This document shows, one piece after another, positions 15,440-24,238 of a stretch of 64,000 bases of DNA. Source of the DNA: Candidatus Ribeiella danica (GTDB lineage: Bacteria; Chloroflexota; Chloroflexia; Chloroflexales; Roseiflexaceae); assembly GCA_016717335.1 (NCBI GenBank), contig JADKFS010000001.1:2604001-2668000 (forward strand), given 5' to 3'. The position numbers were made by a program, and so were the translations under genes. The notes under the pieces were generated by a model. It did not search any database and was not told where the DNA came from. It worked only from the letters and a program-made list of their open reading frames with translations. Numbering within the stretch: position 1 is the stretch's first letter; each line of letters opens with the position of its first letter.

Positions 15440-15784
15440 GTGATCGAAGGAAGAACGTATGGCAAAGCTGATCTTGGCATCCGGCGCGGTCTGATCGCCG
15501 GCGGTCTGGCAGTCGGGACCATGATCTCGCTCATCTTCGACGACAAGCACGGCACGCAATACGTCCATGATGGAGTCCGGCATCGGCTGTGGGATGTCGA
15601 TCCCGCCACGACCGACGCCGAGCGCGCGGCCTGGAACGTCCCGACACTCGCGGAGCAACTGCGCAAGGCCGAGGAAGCCACGCGCGTCGACCCGCCGCAG
15701 CCGATCTCACTCGACGATGCCCCGTGGTGGCTGAAGGAGGCGCTCCTGCGTTGGAAGCGCGGCGAGAGCGCTGCCGAAGCTTGA
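15440..15784 (+). CDS. Hypothetical protein
   Basis: This is a 114-codon frame of no recognised family, with a short hydrophobic stretch (GLIAGGLAVGTMISLIF) and an acidic C-terminal half ending RKAEEATRVDPPQPISLDDA and on. The frame opens at GTG 15440. A better-looking ATG with a GGAAG upstream lies in a different frame (15459) and stops after 11 codons (MAKLILASGAV), which hints at a frameshift near the 5' end. Whether it is expressed is uncertain. Confidence 0.35.
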   Translation: MIEGRTYGKADLGIRRGLIAGGLAVGTMISLIFDDKHGTQYVHDGVRHRLWDVDPATTDAERAAWNVPTLAEQLRKAEEATRVDPPQPISLDDAPWWLKEALLRWKRGESAAEA

Positions 15785-15839
15785 GCGTCCCTGCGCTCGC
15801 GCACGCAGTCCATGTCCTTTGTGTACGTTGGAGATCGCA

Positions 15840-16430
15840 ATGCGGGACGAACTCGACAACGCCATCCACCTCACAGCCCGTGCGGACTGGCGCGCCTGGC
15901 TTGAACAGCACCACACCCGCACCAAGGGTGTCTGGCTGATTAGCTTCAAGAAGGGCACCGGCAAGCCGCGCGTGGCCTATGAGGAGGCGGTGGAGGAGGC
16001 GCTCTGCTTCGGCTGGATCGACAGCATCCAGCGCACGCTTGACGACGAGCGCGCGATGCTCTGGTTCGCGCCGCGCAAGCCACGCACTGGCTGGTCGAAG
16101 TTGAACAAGCAGCGGATCGAGCGGCTGGCAGCCGCCGGGCTGATGGCGCCCGCTGGACTGGCGAAGATTGAGGCTGCCCAACAAGATGGCTCTTGGCATG
16201 CGCTCGATGCGGTCGAGGCGCTCGACATTCCGCCCGACTTGGCTGCGGCGCTGAGCAGCTACCCGTCGGCACAGACGCATTTCGACGCCTTCCCACGCTC
16301 GGTCAAGCGCAGCATTCTGGAGTGGATTGCGAGCGCAAAGACGTCAGCAACTCGTGCCAAGCGCGTCGAGGAGACCGCCCGGCTGGCGGAGGAGAATATC
16401 CGTGCCAACCAGTGGCGGCGCTCCGCCTGA
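15840..16430 (+). CDS. YdeI/OmpD-associated family protein
   Basis: This 196-residue protein has the family pattern: WRAWLEQHHTRTKGVWLISF, then YEEAVEEALCFGWIDSIQRT, WFAPRKPRTGWSKLNK, and a C-terminal IxWIASAKTSATRAKRVEET helix. Members were linked to peptide or bacteriocin protection in Enterobacteria; the biochemical role is unknown. ATG 15840 follows TTGGAGAT. The length is typical of the family. Confidence 0.8.
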   Translation: MRDELDNAIHLTARADWRAWLEQHHTRTKGVWLISFKKGTGKPRVAYEEAVEEALCFGWIDSIQRTLDDERAMLWFAPRKPRTGWSKLNKQRIERLAAAGLMAPAGLAKIEAAQQDGSWHALDAVEALDIPPDLAAALSSYPSAQTHFDAFPRSVKRSILEWIASAKTSATRAKRVEETARLAEENIRANQWRRSA

Positions 16431-16557
16431 TGGGGCTAGCGCGCTCGCGGCGGCTGAATGGCAAGCCGTTGGGCATCGTTTTTGCTCCACAAACGGCACC
16501 TTCAGTATGCCCGTTTTCGTGTCTACCTTTCCTTATCCGCTTAACGGAGATACCACG

Positions 16558-17091
16558 ATGAAAATCGATGAGATCAAGCTGCTGTATGATTACAATGACT
16601 GGGCTGATGCGCGCACCCTCGCGGCTTGCGCTCGGGTGAGTCCGGAGCAGTACGCCGCTCCGACATCCTACGGGCATGGCGGGCTGCGCGCCACCATGGT
16701 TCACATCCTGGACAACATCTGGCAGCAGCGGATCACCCTCCAGGGGTATTACCAGGAACCGCTGGCAGACGCGGCGGCCTATGACGCGACCGAGCTGCAC
16801 GAAGACGCCTTTCCGACGTTCGCCGCGCTGCGCGAGCGCTGGATGATCGAACAACGGGAGATGCAGGCGTATATCGACACCTTGACCGAGGCAACGCTGA
16901 ACGGCACGATCCGCTATGTCATCCCCGGTGCGGTGCGCGCGCGTGTCGTGTGGCACATTTTGCTGGATGTCACCTACCATGCGACGCAGCACCGCAGCGA
17001 GGCTGCCGTGCTGCTGACCAGCTACGGCCAGTCGCCGGGCGACTTCGACTTCACCCTGTTTCAGCATGAGCGCGCGCAAGGAAGTTGCTGA
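16558..17091 (+). CDS. DinB family protein
   Basis: This is a 177-residue DinB-superfamily protein. MKIDEIKLLYDYNDWADART gives the first helix, VHILDNIWQQRITLQGY carries the first metal His, and HILLDVTYHATQHRSEAAVL carries the two further His residues. Members are metal-dependent; some are thiol transferases, though most have no known substrate. GGAGAT precedes ATG 16558. Sequence and orientation differ from the DinB-like gene at 11858, so the two are not recent duplicates. Confidence 0.8.
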   Translation: MKIDEIKLLYDYNDWADARTLAACARVSPEQYAAPTSYGHGGLRATMVHILDNIWQQRITLQGYYQEPLADAAAYDATELHEDAFPTFAALRERWMIEQREMQAYIDTLTEATLNGTIRYVIPGAVRARVVWHILLDVTYHATQHRSEAAVLLTSYGQSPGDFDFTLFQHERAQGSC

Positions 17092-17129
17092 TCTGTTGCA
17101 ACCCTGCTGGCGTAACTACGCCACGTCTG

Positions 17130-17231
17130 CTCCAGGGTAAGGATGCCAATGCCTGGGCAATGCTGGCGTATGCGGTTGCCCAGGGCTATGCGACGCGCAT
17201 CGGGCTAGAAGATACCCTGCGGCTCCGCCTG
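17130..17231 (+). pseudogene. Fragment of a BKACE (DUF849) enzyme
   Basis: About 34 codons (LQGKDANAWAMLAYAVAQGY, TRIGLEDTL) match the conserved C-terminal section of 3-keto-5-aminohexanoate cleavage-type enzymes, which are normally around 280 residues. The rest is missing. The remaining stretch to 17506 shows no convincing gene. Confidence 0.45.
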
Positions 17232-17506
17232 GTCATGCCGAGAGTTGGCCGCAGCGTGGAACCGCACCGCAGCCGGTGGCGATCGTGACGCAAGAACAGA
17301 CCGACACACTACGCCTAATTGTCACGCTACCAGCCGGTATGAACCAAGCAGACATCGCTATGTGGGGACTGTCGCTTGGCTACGCGCTCCGAAGCGGCAG
17401 ATCTCCGCACTCAGCGACTGACCCCTTGCCGTAGCGGATAGCCGAGGCACATCTGGATCAATCCAATATGGGATGATATCGACGGGATAGCTATGGCTAG
17501 CGCCAC

Positions 17507-20500
17507 TCAGGCAAGCACTTGCTGCATATCGCGCTCGACTAGTTTCAGATATGCGCGGCGCCGCTCCTCAAGTAGGTCGCCCATCCAGGAAATGTCAGCC
17601 TGCTGGAGCTGGCGCTTCACTGTCTGGAGGCGCTCGATGTATGTGCCGTGGTTCGCCCGCCAGCCTTCGCGCAGTGCCTGGTCGAGCTGCTGCGCCAGCG
17701 ACGCGCGCCAGGGCCGGTTGTTCGCCAGCTCCCAGATCCGCAGGTTGATATGACAATTGGCAAGCTCGTTAGCAAGACGCTGCGCCAGATACTCAACCTC
17801 CTTGCAGCGCTCCCAAACTTCTAACCCAAGCAGTAGGCCTTGCAGCGGGTTGTCGCGCCGCGCTGCGCTGACATACTCCACCAATTGCTCGAGCTGGTTC
17901 AGCTTCAGCTGCGCCGTGGGTGCCAAGCTGCTGAGCTGGAGGCTCAGCGCAACCTTGCCGTGCTCATCCAGGAGCGCCCATAGGGCGCTGCCGCACTCGT
18001 GCGCAGTCTGGTCGAAATGATGCTGGCGATCGTAGGTTAGCTGCTTGCGCGCCTCCAAGTGCTGTGCGACATAATCGATATACCCTTGCGCCGCCGCTGG
18101 TCCATTCGCGCTAGACAACCAGTCGCGGGCCGAACGCGCGCGCAGGGCGAGCTGCACCGCGATATGCAGCTTTTCGCGCCCCGCGGTCATCGAGTGCGAC
18201 AGAGCCAGTGCTCCCAGAACATCACTCACGGTTGGCTCTGGCACGTCTATGATCTGCCAAACCTGCGCATCATCCTCCAGCTGGCGGAGATTGAGCCCGT
18301 GGCCGGAATCGAAGCTCGCCCACAGGCGCCCGAGCACGGCCCGAAGCTGGTACTGGTTGGCTCGCTCCATCGCTGCTAGATGCTTCTGAAACGCCGGGCG
18401 GAGCACATGCGCCCAGACGGTCTGGTTGACCGACGAGCAGATCGAGCGTAACAGCTCGTCCTGCTCGATCTGCAGGCCGGCGCACTGGATGCGCTGGTCG
18501 ACCTGTTGGCTTACCAGATTCCCAATCACATCATAGTATGGGTCGGCGTTGATCTGCACGATCAGGTCCGCAATATCATTCGAGAGCACGACTGGGGCGA
18601 TCTGGAGATCCACCTGGCGCAGGCGCTCACGTAGATCGCGCAGTGCTGAGCGCAGTGAGTCGCGTCCAGCGATCAGCACGGCATCCTCGGCAGCCAGTAG
18701 CGTGCGCGATGCGCGCAGCCACCCGAGCAGCGCCTCATTCCGCGGCGGGTTGATCAGACTAGCCGCGTTCAGCCGCCAGAAGCCATCGCCACCTGTCTCG
18801 AAGAACGGCTTGCCTCTCAGCGTCTGGCGCACCGTGCCGGCGGCGACCATCCGCTCGGCCGTGAGCAGCACCATGGCAGCCAGGTCGTCTTCGTGAATCC
18901 ATAGCTCGTCGGAGGCCATGAATAGATCGCAGAGCGTTTCGACGATTGATTTCTTACCAACCGCCTCCAGCCAGAGCGCCGCCTGATCCTCATGGCGCTT
19001 CTCAGCGCGATATATCGCCTCCACAGTCTCGCATGGGACCTCGACCTGCTCGATCATCTCATAACGTACCCGGCCCTGGTCGTTCCAAGCGATTCGGACG
19101 GCCCGCACAACATGTGGATCGGCGTGATAGAACAGGCGGTACTCGTCACCGTGGAGATGCTCCAGGTAGACAATACCCCCCGCCGGGATACCCTGGCTGG
19201 AAAAGTAATCGGCCAGCTCTGGCTTAGCCGGGTCGTTATACGCAATCGGAACACGTCGCTGCCAGTCGATCCACAGCGAGAAATGGCGCCTATCCTCAGT
19301 GCTGCAATCGATTTTCGTCGGCCTCGTCGGGAACAGGGCGCGCGCAGGCGCGCCGAGCCGGAGAAATCCATGCTGCCATTCAGCGAACGAGAGGACGAAG
19401 CGAGCCACACTGGCCTCGCTTGGCTCCGGCCTCGGCATATGTGGCTGAGATGATCGCCACGCTGGAATCGGCGGGAGCTCCTCGCCGGTTAGCTGGTCGG
19501 GGGCAATCCCTCGCGTGCGGCTCCACACCTCAGCCTCGCGCCGCAGCCGGTCCATGTTCGTCGGTAGAGTTGGGCTGGATAGCTCAGTTTGATGCGGGAA
19601 GTGTGGCGCGTCTGGTGGCAGCACCGGGCCTGCCCCAACCTGCGACTGTGTGCCATTCTGCGTTCCAGGTATGCCGTTTGAGGCGCCCTCCGGCCGTTTC
19701 AGCACTCCGGATGTCGGTGGTGGTGGTGGTTGCTGTCCATTTGTGCCGTTTTTCGGCTGCGCAGAAGCTGTGTTGGGTGAGACGCCGCGCATGGGCGGGG
19801 CATTACCATTTTGGCCTGATGCTGTTTCTTTGCCGTTTTCAACACCGAATGTGTCACCTCTGGCATCTTGATACTGGTGGTCATTGCCATACTGGCCTGA
19901 AGCTGTCCTCTTGTCGCTCCTGCCCGTGGATGGAGGGCTCACAGAGTGGCTATTGGCATTGTGACCTGAGCCTAGCCCCTTGCCATTCTTGCTCTCCGAT
20001 CCATCTTCGCGGCTCTTCCCACCACTGGAGGTGCTCGGTGTTGAGCCAGAGAATGGTGTTGCGCCATTCGTAGTGTTTGACGGTGATACTGGGCTTGGTT
20101 CGGTTGGGTTGGGCGTTTCTGCGACTAATGGAGGAAGGGGTAAAACTGTTAGAGCATCAGGAATCACCAGTGTAGGCGGCAGTTGGCGAATCTGCTCCTC
20201 GTCAAGGATTTTCTGCGTCTCATTAGGCGATACAATTAGATCACGCAGAAGCGCGCGCGACACGGTCGGTAACCCCAGCACATCGACCATCACACGCGCG
20301 AGCGCGGCACACTGTTCTCGCTCGTTCAAACGCTCTCGCAGGTAGTAGATATCTGGGTTGGCGTGGTCACGATGAATATCGCGATTCAATAGCGCGCTTG
20401 TAAATACCTCGGTGCCGAGCCGAACCTGATACTTGACCTGGATTGTCGTTTGGTAATAGCAGCGCAGCCGCTTCAGCCGATCATGAACCTCATTTTCGCG

Positions 20501-23500
20501 AGCGATCGCCTCGTGGTGGTAGAGCAAGCGCCGGATTGCGTGCCTGAGCGAGGAGAGTCGACTGACGACAGGAGCTGGCTGCGCAGTGCTTGGCGTGAAC
20601 GGAAATTCGACCTTAAGCACTGCGGTGTCGTCAACCTTACGCACGCCGATACGTTGCAGCAGCTTCTCGGCGCGGTGCGGTTGCTCCTCGGGTAGGTTGT
20701 ACTGTGCCACAGGAAGGCCAGGCAGCGCCTGGGCAATCTCCTCGGGTGGCTGAAATACCACGGTGCTCGGCAAGCGGAAGAAATAGTCTTCTTCGCCGGC
20801 GCGGCTGACTACACAGGCCTTGTGCCGCAAGAGCTCGATGATGCTGTCAGGTGCATCGGCGAGCTTCGCATAGGCGAGAATCACCAGGCGCATCTCGGCC
20901 GGTGGAAGCTTCGTAGCCTGGAACTGTGCGCTCAGCTCAAGTGTCAAATCGCGAAAGTCTTCTGGCCGCGGCGCCGGCAGCGCACCAATAGCTTCACAGA
21001 ACGAGCGGCTAGCGAGATCGCCAACAAAGCCGCGATATGCGCCGAAGAGTTGCCGCTGATCGGTCAGGAAGATCTGCTCAGGCTTCCAGTAGCGCCGTTG
21101 ATTTCGATCATAGATCACCGCCAATCCCTTCAGCGGGCGCAGATCGTCGCGTGTGACTGTTGACGTGTTGAGAAAATCGTAGATTTGATCGACGGCTGGC
21201 AGGTTCTGCTCGCTCAGCTTGATCAGTTGTCGCACGACGATACGCGGATCGGCGTTGGGAAACTGTAGCGCGGATCGGATGCCCTGGAGCGGTAGCTGGG
21301 TCTCACGGAAGCCGAGCACCTTGCCTACCTGGTCGACCAGCCGCTTCTGGGTCTGCATATATAGCTCAGTCGGCGGGTACCACGTTTCGCTGTCGTTCTC
21401 GGCTGGCAACCAGCGCCTGGCGCGCAGCTGATCGACCAACGCCGTCGCTGAATAGACGTCCCACAATCCCTCAAGGTAGTGAAATACCTCCTCAACCCGA
21501 TCGCGCGTCTCAATCGGTTTACGCTGGCTGGTCAGCTCGGCGATTCGATCCCGTACCACGCTCGGCGGTGCATGAATATGGAAGTCTAACTTTACAAACA
21601 GGCGATACCACATCCAGTTCTCAGGATCTTTTGGTGGCGCTGACGGACCGAAATAGAGCGCGTGTGGATGCCGCAGCCGCTCACCAAACACTGAACGGGT
21701 CTGTTCGCGTGGATAGCAGAGCCGGTTAAGCGAATACATTCGGTCGTCATCGCCACGGATCTGCACACTTTGTTTCGCCGCTGCAAGCAACTCGCTGTTA
21801 CTACCGATCAAGTCGACCTGTGTACGCAGGTAGCGCATGACCGCCATGTGTTCTTGGAGCGACAGGCTACCGAACTGTGGAAGCAGGTACTGCAGAATGA
21901 AGCGCTCGTCACTGAGCGGCATGATACCTAGCAGATCCAGCAACGGTCGTAAGCGATCTGAGCTTGTTATATCGAGTACTTGATTAACTCGGATGCAGTC
22001 CGGTAAGTCGGAACTCTCTGGAGGCAGCGAGCGACCGGAGCCGGCACGCAGCATGCCATCCTGGCACAGCCAGATAGGGAGACGTAGCAGTTCGTTCAGC
22101 GTGTGTGGATGGGCGCGCATGGCATCGCGCTTATCAAGCAAGTAGCGATACAGCCGTAGCAGCTTCTCACGCGTGTTGAGTGCCGAGTGAGCCTGGTCGA
22201 TCAAGCTCTCAGCGCTGGCGAGCCGGCTGAGCTGCACTAACAATTGCATCCAGTCGAAGCGCTTTACTCCAAATTCCTCATAGAGGGTGCGGAACTCTCG
22301 ACTCTCGTAGATCTCCTTCGCCACTAAGGGCGCATCCGAGACGTCGCGCAGGATCTCGTAGAGGATCGGCTCACCATCTGCGATGCTGAGCGTCTCGGGA
22401 AAGCAAAGCTGACCGTAGCGGTCGAGGCAGATTGCTGTGCCAACCATATCGGCCGCGTTGATCGGTTCGCGGGTTCGCAAGATCGTCCGATACAGTCTGT
22501 ACAGCTTAGCCGGAGTATCAATCCACGGAGGCGCATCTCGTAATGGCTTTTCTTTCGAGATCTGCTCGCGAATTGCTTTCCACAGTGCCGGCAGCGCAAA
22601 AGTAGGTATCAGTGCTGCGGTATAGCGAAATCGGCGCGGATCACCGACCCAAAAGTGCAATCCTGATTCAGCCAGGCTCTCCACCAGCGTAGCATCGCTG
22701 GTCTGAAGGCACTGGGTTGCGCGCCATAGTAGCCCACGGTGATCGAGGAAGACCGGCGTCTCGACGATTTTTGCGTCTTCACGCCGCGCGAACTCATTCT
22801 CGAACACGTGGTACAGCTGTTCAAGCTGCTCAGATGTCCGCAGATAGGGCGGGCCATCGCTCAGCGACTGACCCGCCCGCAGGTCGCTCGTGAGACGGCG
22901 CAGGTGATCCGAGAGAGTGTACTCCTTCACGCCGAACTTATTGATCAGCTCCCAGGCAGCCGTCTGCAGCGGCTGTGCCATCAGGCGCAGATCGACCTTA
23001 TCAGCAACCGGGCGCAGATCCTTGGCGACCCAGCAGGTGCGCTCGGCGGTGCGCCAACCATCGTAGGTATAGAAGATTGGCAGCTTGCGAGCTGCGTCAA
23101 AGAAGAGCTCAATGATTGGTGCTACGAGTGGGCTAGCCGTCTTGATGGGAAGCCGCTGGTATAACTTCTCTGGCTCGCCGGCGAAGCGCTCAAGTAGCGA
23201 TGGTAGTGCAGCTGCCAGACACTCGCCGATGCCACGAAACACCCAGCTATTCCAATCACGATGATTGGGATGGTCGTTGTCGATATTCTTGCGATCGGTC
23301 GAGGGGTAGAAGTCGCCGTTGATATGAAATGGCAGCTTCGTCTCGATATCAGTTGGCAGATAGTTATATAGGCGACCGGCCATATGGTCGCGCATGAAGA
23401 CATCCGGCACGTCTAGATCAGGAACAACGATCTGGACTGTCTGATCCTTCGCGGCTTGCCCATTCGGGCGGCGCGGCGCAGCAGCGCGGACCTTGCCCGT

Positions 23501-24214
23501 ATAACGGAGCCATGTGGTGCGCAGCTCTTTCCCTTGGTGATCCTGCATCAGGATCAGAAGTCGATCAGGCTCGCCAGGCTGGTCAGGCTGTTTGGGCGGA
23601 AAGACGCTGCGGCGGACATCGATCAGCAGCTGCTCACGATCGTACATCGCGACGCGGTTGAGACGACGCAGGAAGAAGAGCAGCCGGAATGCCTCATCTG
23701 GCAGCCGATGCTTGATCTCCTCCACCCAGAGCTCTGTGACAGGTGGCATTCCGAGCCGATTACCCACCTCAGATGCCTTGCGCCGATAGGGTAGCTCGAA
23801 TTCTGTATAGTCGACTACCGTACTGCTGCGCTGCCGCGCCTGCCCGGTGGCCGGGAAGAACTGGATCTCGCGACCACTGGAGCGCAGAATCGGCGTATCG
23901 GTTAGCTGGTACACCGAGACGAAGCCCACGCCGAACGCGCCAATCGTGCTGCGGTTCTCAAGCCGCTTCCCGCCACGCGCGATATTGTTGATATTCTCGA
24001 AGTCGATATGTCGGAAGTGTGTATTATTACGAATAATCAGCTTCTCAGGATAGAAGTGGAACTCCAGCCAGCGATCGTCTTCGCCAGGAACGTCATCGGC
24101 GTTCTGGGCCATCTCGCGGACAATCGTAATGCCGCCCGAGTAGCCGGCAAGCAGCGCGCTTATCACCCCGAGCGTGTCAGCTCGATATTCAATGAGTGTG
24201 TCGTCGGTGGTCAT
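17507..24214 (-). CDS. Giant sacsin/Hsp90-type GHKL ATPase protein (2,235 residues)
   Basis: The N-terminus is a GHKL ATPase of the sacsin type: REMAQNADD (residues 33-41, with the Glu and Asn of the N-box), then IGAFGVGF (91-98) followed by VSVYQLTD. A long alpha-rich region follows. Residues about 1360-1550 are a low-complexity Ser/Thr/Asn/Gly/Pro linker. Around 1760-1815 lies a winged-helix-like segment (HEDDLAAMVLLTAERMV...FFETGGDGFWRLN), and the last 400 residues are helical. Proteins with sacsin-like ATPases act as chaperone-like machines or turn up in bacterial defence loci. The gene starts 24 bases after the helicase stop, with AAGAAGG before ATG 24214, so the two form an operon. Its G+C is clearly lower than its neighbours, suggesting transfer. 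Function is unknown; defence is an inference. Confidence 0.8.
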   Translation of the reverse strand: MTTDDTLIEYRADTLGVISALLAGYSGGITIVREMAQNADDVPGEDDRWLEFHFYPEKLIIRNNTHFRHIDFENINNIARGGKRLENRSTIGAFGVGFVSVYQLTDTPILRSSGREIQFFPATGQARQRSSTVVDYTEFELPYRRKASEVGNRLGMPPVTELWVEEIKHRLPDEAFRLLFFLRRLNRVAMYDREQLLIDVRRSVFPPKQPDQPGEPDRLLILMQDHQGKELRTTWLRYTGKVRAAAPRRPNGQAAKDQTVQIVVPDLDVPDVFMRDHMAGRLYNYLPTDIETKLPFHINGDFYPSTDRKNIDNDHPNHRDWNSWVFRGIGECLAAALPSLLERFAGEPEKLYQRLPIKTASPLVAPIIELFFDAARKLPIFYTYDGWRTAERTCWVAKDLRPVADKVDLRLMAQPLQTAAWELINKFGVKEYTLSDHLRRLTSDLRAGQSLSDGPPYLRTSEQLEQLYHVFENEFARREDAKIVETPVFLDHRGLLWRATQCLQTSDATLVESLAESGLHFWVGDPRRFRYTAALIPTFALPALWKAIREQISKEKPLRDAPPWIDTPAKLYRLYRTILRTREPINAADMVGTAICLDRYGQLCFPETLSIADGEPILYEILRDVSDAPLVAKEIYESREFRTLYEEFGVKRFDWMQLLVQLSRLASAESLIDQAHSALNTREKLLRLYRYLLDKRDAMRAHPHTLNELLRLPIWLCQDGMLRAGSGRSLPPESSDLPDCIRVNQVLDITSSDRLRPLLDLLGIMPLSDERFILQYLLPQFGSLSLQEHMAVMRYLRTQVDLIGSNSELLAAAKQSVQIRGDDDRMYSLNRLCYPREQTRSVFGERLRHPHALYFGPSAPPKDPENWMWYRLFVKLDFHIHAPPSVVRDRIAELTSQRKPIETRDRVEEVFHYLEGLWDVYSATALVDQLRARRWLPAENDSETWYPPTELYMQTQKRLVDQVGKVLGFRETQLPLQGIRSALQFPNADPRIVVRQLIKLSEQNLPAVDQIYDFLNTSTVTRDDLRPLKGLAVIYDRNQRRYWKPEQIFLTDQRQLFGAYRGFVGDLASRSFCEAIGALPAPRPEDFRDLTLELSAQFQATKLPPAEMRLVILAYAKLADAPDSIIELLRHKACVVSRAGEEDYFFRLPSTVVFQPPEEIAQALPGLPVAQYNLPEEQPHRAEKLLQRIGVRKVDDTAVLKVEFPFTPSTAQPAPVVSRLSSLRHAIRRLLYHHEAIARENEVHDRLKRLRCYYQTTIQVKYQVRLGTEVFTSALLNRDIHRDHANPDIYYLRERLNEREQCAALARVMVDVLGLPTVSRALLRDLIVSPNETQKILDEEQIRQLPPTLVIPDALTVLPLPPLVAETPNPTEPSPVSPSNTTNGATPFSGSTPSTSSGGKSREDGSESKNGKGLGSGHNANSHSVSPPSTGRSDKRTASGQYGNDHQYQDARGDTFGVENGKETASGQNGNAPPMRGVSPNTASAQPKNGTNGQQPPPPPTSGVLKRPEGASNGIPGTQNGTQSQVGAGPVLPPDAPHFPHQTELSSPTLPTNMDRLRREAEVWSRTRGIAPDQLTGEELPPIPAWRSSQPHMPRPEPSEASVARFVLSFAEWQHGFLRLGAPARALFPTRPTKIDCSTEDRRHFSLWIDWQRRVPIAYNDPAKPELADYFSSQGIPAGGIVYLEHLHGDEYRLFYHADPHVVRAVRIAWNDQGRVRYEMIEQVEVPCETVEAIYRAEKRHEDQAALWLEAVGKKSIVETLCDLFMASDELWIHEDDLAAMVLLTAERMVAAGTVRQTLRGKPFFETGGDGFWRLNAASLINPPRNEALLGWLRASRTLLAAEDAVLIAGRDSLRSALRDLRERLRQVDLQIAPVVLSNDIADLIVQINADPYYDVIGNLVSQQVDQRIQCAGLQIEQDELLRSICSSVNQTVWAHVLRPAFQKHLAAMERANQYQLRAVLGRLWASFDSGHGLNLRQLEDDAQVWQIIDVPEPTVSDVLGALALSHSMTAGREKLHIAVQLALRARSARDWLSSANGPAAAQGYIDYVAQHLEARKQLTYDRQHHFDQTAHECGSALWALLDEHGKVALSLQLSSLAPTAQLKLNQLEQLVEYVSAARRDNPLQGLLLGLEVWERCKEVEYLAQRLANELANCHINLRIWELANNRPWRASLAQQLDQALREGWRANHGTYIERLQTVKRQLQQADISWMGDLLEERRRAYLKLVERDMQQVLA

Positions 24215-24238
24215 CGTAGTGCCTTCTTGAGTGCAACG

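Noticed and set aside
11518..17500. Integron cassette array
   Set aside because: The gene mix resembles cassette cargo, but no attC sites with GTTRRRY cores between the genes and no integron integrase were seen.
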